From assembly GCA_963693315.1 (NCBI GenBank), contig OY856188.1, forward strand, positions 157,986,694 through 158,050,693: a stretch of 64,000 bases of DNA, written 5' to 3'. This DNA comes from Diogma glabrata. Lineage: Eukaryota > Arthropoda > Insecta > Diptera > Cylindrotomidae. The notes under the pieces are model-generated. The model was not told where the DNA came from and searched no databases. It saw nothing but the letters and a program-made list of their open reading frames with translations. Within the stretch, counting starts at the first letter, position 1; every line of letters begins with the position of its first letter. Made by a program: the position numbers and the translations under genes. Shown here one piece after another: positions 59,301 through 64,000 of this stretch.

Positions 59301-60019
59301 TGCTGTTCTAACAATTTCCTTAACTCCGTTTCAACATTAACTGAAGAATGTATGCGCAAATTATGCAAGTCCTGCTCCAACGCAGATATACCGAATTTAA
59401 AAGTACGTAAAAAATTTCGTCCCAACAAGGGCGGACCTCCGTTTCCAACGACTACGAATTTGATGGATTTTTCACAATTTTTGATTTTTAATTTTAGATC
59501 AACTACACCTAATACATTTAATTTTTTGCCAGAATATCCTTTTAATACTACACTAGTAGGCTTTAATGTATACTTGACAAAATTTTTACGATAACATTCT
59601 AAAGAGATCGCAGATAATCCCGCTCCAGTATCAATTTGAAAATTAAATTCTTTGCTTTCAATAAACACTTTCATAAAAATAGGCGAGTCATTACAAATAT
59701 CATTTACAATACTATTGTTAATATTAAAAATAAAATCCTTACTCGAGTTGTTTTCTGCCGCCATATACAAAGTTGGCAAAATGTCTGCTTGAGCAGGTTT
59801 CGTTTGATGTTCATCTTGTTGACCGGCATTCGTTTTATCAGACATGTATTTATTTTGACTGATAGTTGAGTTGCAAACAGCTGCTAGATGTCCCTTCACA
59901 TCGCATTTTGAACAAGCATAATTCTTGAATCTGCATCTTGGTTTAATATGACCAACTCTGCCACAACACTTACATGTTACCTTCTTTGACGCTGAATCTT
60001 TTTGTTGATGGTGATTCCC
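56365..60019 (-). pseudogene. Gypsy-2 nucleocapsid and pol, several frameshifts
   Basis: In frame with gag after its stop, two CCHC knuckles are followed by protease with intact FQIDTGAGLSAIS and RT to 58643 (LRLCGDYKVTVNK, LDLSRAYHQFELD, PFGVRTGSA, CFQDDLLVTG as the catalytic box). The frame slips at an A8 run (58657-58664) and near 58567. RNase H follows (LATDASSVGFSAVL, TDHKTLL) to 57653. A third slip near 57670 precedes integrase (YVWWPG, VDFAGPVFGWYFLI, VSDNGTQF, PPGFPARNGAAEN) to 57069, and a fourth near 57067 precedes the C-terminal tail ending at 56365. Catalytic motifs are kept. The FQDD box in place of YxDD is a known gypsy variant. Confidence 0.87.
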
Positions 60020-60574
60020 TTACGCTTTTGTACCTTTTTTATATACATACAACAGATCTGCTTCTGATGTTTTTTCATCAATATCATATTTCGATGCCAG
60101 CTCGTGAGCTTTGTTGAGTGACACAGTTTCGTCTTCCTCACACACACGGTTTAATGCCTTTCCGCTTAGACCATATATATACTTATCAGTAAGAACAGTC
60201 TCCAATTGTGCCCCAAATTTATAGTTTGCCGAAAGTGCTTTAATTCGTGCTAACCAACAATTTAGTTTTTCACCTTCTTCACGTGTTGCGCTATAAAAGC
60301 TTCTTCGCTCTCTATGAACGACAATAGTTGTCGTGAAATGCTTTGTCATGATTTCACACAACTCCGCGTACGTCTTTTTAATTGGTAATTCCGGTGTGCA
60401 TATGTCACGAAGTACCTTATAGGTTTCGGCATCCAAACAGTTTACCAGCATGGGCGATTTCATATCGTCAGTGATCTTTGATATTATACAATAATTTTCC
60501 AGACGCTCTTTATAAAATTCCCATTTTTCCAGAGATGTATCATACTTGTCAAAAGTGATATGAGCAGCGGCCAT
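60020..60574 (-). CDS. Gypsy-2 gag (capsid part)
   Basis: ATG 60574, 184 codons to a TAA at 60020-60022. It has a capsid-like helical region: FDKYDTSLEKWEFYKERLEN, MSPMLVNC-type hydrophobic core, REEGEKLNCWLARIK. The stop is followed without frame change by two CCHC knuckles (CKCCGRVGHIKPRC, CSKCDVKGHLAAVC) and pol, so the TAA separates capsid from nucleocapsid. A readthrough codon or an inactivating point mutation are both possible. Confidence 0.82.
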   Translation of the reverse strand: MAAAHITFDKYDTSLEKWEFYKERLENYCIISKITDDMKSPMLVNCLDAETYKVLRDICTPELPIKKTYAELCEIMTKHFTTTIVVHRERRSFYSATREEGEKLNCWLARIKALSANYKFGAQLETVLTDKYIYGLSGKALNRVCEEDETVSLNKAHELASKYDIDEKTSEADLLYVYKKGTKA

Positions 60575-60638
60575 TATTTCCTTTATATATCGATATTATT
60601 GTATTAAACTTGATTTCAACCAATTTACCCGTCGCCAC

Positions 60639-62912
60639 TGTAAAGTTTACTGTAATGATTTTTGCTGTATTGAGTAAAACAAGACTTATTTAATCACTCG
60701 ACAATATATTTACTGTACATTTATTTCATATATGCGTGTACTTTATTTAGTCGCCATATTGTCAATGACTTTTCTTATGTAATTCATTTTAACACTGCCA
60801 CCTACTGGTGGGAATAGGGCTTCCAGTTTTCAAAAGTTGTTCGGCGGGACAATATGTACAAAAATATTAAGCACCCACACATAAATGGAAAAGTCGTCGG
60901 AAAAGAGACATGTTATTTAAATTTAACTTTTTAATAATCATAATTAACTATCCCATAAAAGCAGGGTTAAACAAAATAAAGATTAATTTAATGTGTTTTT
61001 TGGCATGGAAAAACAATTAAAAATTCAAAAAACATTTTAATTGTATTTGAAACATTTTTTTGGTCAGAAAGTAACTTCTTAAAGGCTCAAAATTTTTAAT
61101 TAGTTTAGCAGGAGATAGACTAGACTAAGCCATCTTGTTGACACATGACGAAGTAGTTCTGACAATTCAGTACCGATCCATTCAAACATTTCTTAAAGTT
61201 CTGTGGTGCATTTAGTGGAAGAACTGAATTCATTAACTAAAATTTATTAACAATTAATTACATCAATTTTTAACATCAACATCAAATTTTTTAAAAGATG
61301 AAATACCAATTTTTACGGTATTAGAAAGTATGTGGTAGTTACAACCAATTGGAATACTATTTTTATTATAGTGAATTCTTTTCGATTGTACCGAACAATT
61401 CCAATACCGAATTATCGACTTTTGTATTCTTTTGGATTGAATTTCAATACAACAAAAATAATTTGGTGTTGGAACTGTACTGAAATTTGTTCGGTACAGT
61501 TGAAAAGAATTCACATAAGTTTTTTCTGATTCAGTCATTACACTTTGGTTTTTACCAAAATTAAAATTAGCATATTCTGCGCAGATTGTTACTTTATCAA
61601 TAAAAAGATTGTTAAAATAATCGCTTAAGCGATTCAGTACAACGTATTTGTTGTCCAAACTATAAAATGCCAACAAACCGCTTGTTGTTCCAATATTTTT
61701 ATCGAAAAGCGTAATAATGATGGGACGCGCTAATGTTTATAGAAATATATAAAGATTTGTTAATATTATCCAATAGGAGTTTTTAGACTCTGGACCTAAA
61801 AGTTTAGAAATAATTTTTCTTAATTTTCCCTTACCTTTTCCCTAGGCTACCGCTAGCTAATGGTTGAATTCATTATTCAATCTAATGGTTTAATCTTTAA
61901 ATAATGAAGAAAATAGTTTTCCTGAACAATCGGTAGCCACATAAGACTGGGAATGCATTACAACATAATACGCAAATCCCGTCACAGCTACAATAACATT
62001 TATTTGGCCAATGGTTCTATTTGCTGGTATAAATGATGTTTTTTAGACAAACTTGCTTTCAAATTTCTAATATGCCGTTGAGAGTTGAGACTTAGCATGT
62101 TTATGTCATTTTTAGTTATGTAATTTTATGTTGGGCCAGTTAAGAGTCAATTAAAGTTCTTGCTCTAATTTTTATTAAACTTTACATGTCACTTTGATAG
62201 ATATTGCTTCTTAGCTGTTACAGATGCATCACTTTCTTCATCAATATCGGATTGGGATATATCAACAGCATCACCTTTACCAACTAAATATCTTCTTGAC
62301 AATTTTCATTCTCATCATTCTCTGCTACTACATCTTCAACAATTTTCAAACCCTTCAACTGTTGATTTCTTGCTCGGTTCCGGTTAGTAGTAAAAAAAAT
62401 TCTGATGTCCATTTCTTATACACATAGGTATTACAAAAAAAAACTTTACGTGTACGTCATTTAGTAAAATGTAAGATTTACTTTGTTTCTTTTTTTCAAT
62501 TTCAATAAAACAAATTAATTAATAATAAGCCAAACAAAATTAAAGCGATAACTACAAAACACATCGGATGTCAAATCAGAATATATGTATATACTTTGCT
62601 AGCTTGTATCATACTTTGCTCACAGATTTATAGCGTTGTCGCTGAGCGTTTTTCAATAAAAATGTAGTTTGTATTTTGTAGTTTATCGTTTAGTCTAAGC
62701 ACAACCATCAGAAAATTATTCAACCGCGACAGCCAGCAAGCAATATATAAATACACCGCAGGATCTTTTTTTATAAAGTTTGGTAGATTGGTGCTGGGCG
62801 GGATTTTTTGGTGCTAAAGCGGGACGTCGGGACAAAACTTGTACGGCGGGACAATCCCGCCGAAATCGGGACGACTGGAAGCCCTAGGTGGGAATAATAG
62901 TTATACATTACA
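60639..62912 (-). repeat. Gypsy-2 5' LTR, interrupted by hAT-2
   Basis: LTR sequence 60639-60814 continues at 62895-62912 once the hAT and one copy of its 8-bp duplication are removed. The interruption would disrupt this promoter. Confidence 0.9.
60815..62886. mobile_element. hAT-2: non-autonomous hAT in Gypsy-2 LTR
   Basis: Inverted ends TAGGGCTTCCAG and CTGGAAGCCCTA with an exact 8-bp duplication GGTGGGAA at 60807-60814 and 62887-62894. Inner ends contain GGCGGGACAA repeats. About 2.07 kb, with no transposase domain visible; short frames near 61263-61676 are AT-rich and unconvincing. Confidence 0.9.
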
Positions 62913-62917
62913 ATCAT

Positions 62918-64000
62918 GTAAATAGTTATATTTTTTACGAATCCTCTGGTTTCTTCGAGAACATTTTTGTTGTACAGTATTTTTTTTATGTATTGTTTTT
63001 GGTGTTTAAGAAAAAGAGAAGGAGTGTTCAACAAAAATGTTCTCGAACTTAACAAAGGGTGTGTGTAATGGTTTTAAAGAAAAATATAATGGAAGAAAAA
63101 AAAATAATAAAAAGAAAAAAACAAATGAAAAGAAAATAAAAAGAAAAGGATTTAATTATAGAACAATTTAAGTCTTAGTTAGGATATTTTAAATTTATCG
63201 AAAATCAGTTTAAACTATAAATCAAATTAGAAAAGTAAAATAATTTAAAGCTCAAATTTTTATTAATATATATAATATGTAAATGGTCATTCTCTAGATT
63301 GTAAAAATTAGTTAAGAATGACGATTAACGAAGAAAGCAAAAAAAATTTATAAAAAGAAGCTATGTTAGGAAGAAAAACACAATAACATTAACTTTAAAA
63401 AGGATCTTGGTCAAATAATAAAGTAATTTATTAACAAAATGCGTTTGAAACAACCGGCACGCTCACGGTCGCATTTATGGAGCCAGATCAAAAAACTTTT
63501 ATTAAAAATGTGTGTTTTATGAATATTTTGATTCTTGGACAAGTTCGTAAACCAGCTAAATCCAACTCATGGTTAAGAAACTAGAGGCTTTATATTAGAA
63601 AAAAAATTGGTTTTTTAAATCCGTTATAACGGCAGTTTAGATACTAATATTTTTAAAAACTTCATAAATTTAAAATCTGTGGAAACATTTTAATCCGTTT
63701 CTTATAAACATAAACCTCTGCAGTTAGAGATTTTTGACTGGTCGGCTTCAACCAAAAAGTTTGCATCAAGCCCCAAGAAAAACAATTTGCAAAAACCTTA
63801 TGACAGTCAATGAAAAAAAAAGATTTGAATAGAAGAAAAAAACTTTTTTTTCTTAGAAATAAACTATTTTGATATTTTGCAGTAGTTGCACGACATATGA
63901 TATAGAGTAGATTGGCGTGTGTTTTTCATATAGTATCATAAATTGTCACACATATGTTCTGTGGTAGATCTGATATTTGTTTGTTGCAAAATTGGATAGA
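62918..64000. other. AT-rich end of window, no gene; one short inverted repeat
   Basis: Nothing coding is seen. A 19-bp inverted repeat at 62954-62972 and 63029-63047 (TTCGAGAACATTTTTGTTG and complement) encloses 56 nt. Confidence 0.6.

Larger units (their letters stand above)
56038..62912 (-). mobile_element. Gypsy-2: Ty3/gypsy retrotransposon with a hAT in its 5' LTR
   Basis: 194-bp LTRs (TGTAAAG..ATTACA): 3' LTR 56038-56231, 5' LTR 60639-60814 continuing at 62895-62912. A 5-bp duplication ATCAT lies at 56033-56037 and 62913-62917. LTRs differ at only about two sites in the part I compared. Minus-strand PBS begins TGGCGACGGG one base inside the 5' LTR (tRNA not assigned). Polypurine GAGAGGAAG precedes the 3' LTR. 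Confidence 0.93.

Noticed and set aside
61263..61676. hAT-2 transposase candidate
   Set aside because: Short and AT-rich, with no BED or hAT dimerisation motif.

Overview
This window is nuclear DNA of an insect-like arthropod: AT-rich, intron-containing and almost wholly made of transposable elements. The evidence is a spliced ZAD plus C2H2 zinc-finger gene (an arthropod-expanded class), BEL/Pao and Ty3/gypsy LTR elements, Jockey/CR1-type LINEs, a mariner and hAT elements. I cannot name the species. There are no tRNA, rRNA, CRISPR or prokaryotic features.

Layout. 1-1.9 kb is a diverged ~800-bp tandem duplication. 2.1-21.1 kb is a nest: an inverted-repeat element (2099-21143) was hit by a full-length LINE (J1, minus strand), J1 was hit by a 5'-truncated relative (J2), and a 10.8-kb BEL/Pao element with near-identical 1.58-kb LTRs landed a few bases from the J2 tail. 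21.5-43.1 kb is the only recognisable host gene (minus strand): six exons at 21.46-23.6 kb encode a ZAD and ten C2H2 fingers, and two more exons at 42.9-43.1 kb join them in frame across a ~19.3-kb intron. That intron holds a 5.65-kb long-TIR transposon (T1) with an unassigned DDE-like transposase pseudogene, a decayed Ty3/gypsy element carrying a mariner, a ~2.2-kb element built of ~285-bp repeats, and a non-autonomous hAT.

43.2-49.7 kb holds a J1 fragment, a 676-bp internally deleted J1 copy (5' UTR joined to 3' UTR, with target-site duplication), a second T1 fragment and a 5'-truncated LINE with RNase H and a 12-bp duplication. 49.7-52.4 kb is an inverted T1 fragment abutting a 5'-truncated gypsy pol. 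53.1-56.0 kb is a ~95-bp repeat array split by a second ~285-bp-repeat element. 56.0-62.9 kb is a gypsy element with 194-bp LTRs and a 5-bp duplication, its 5' LTR split by a hAT with an 8-bp duplication. 62.9-64.0 kb is AT-rich with no gene.

Most coding breaks in otherwise well preserved elements are single-base changes in homopolymers, so some may be consensus errors rather than decay. The most interesting items are the J1-derived mini-element, a covarying stem in the J1 5' UTR, the T1 transposon family, and the long zinc-finger gene whose giant intron is a transposon sink.
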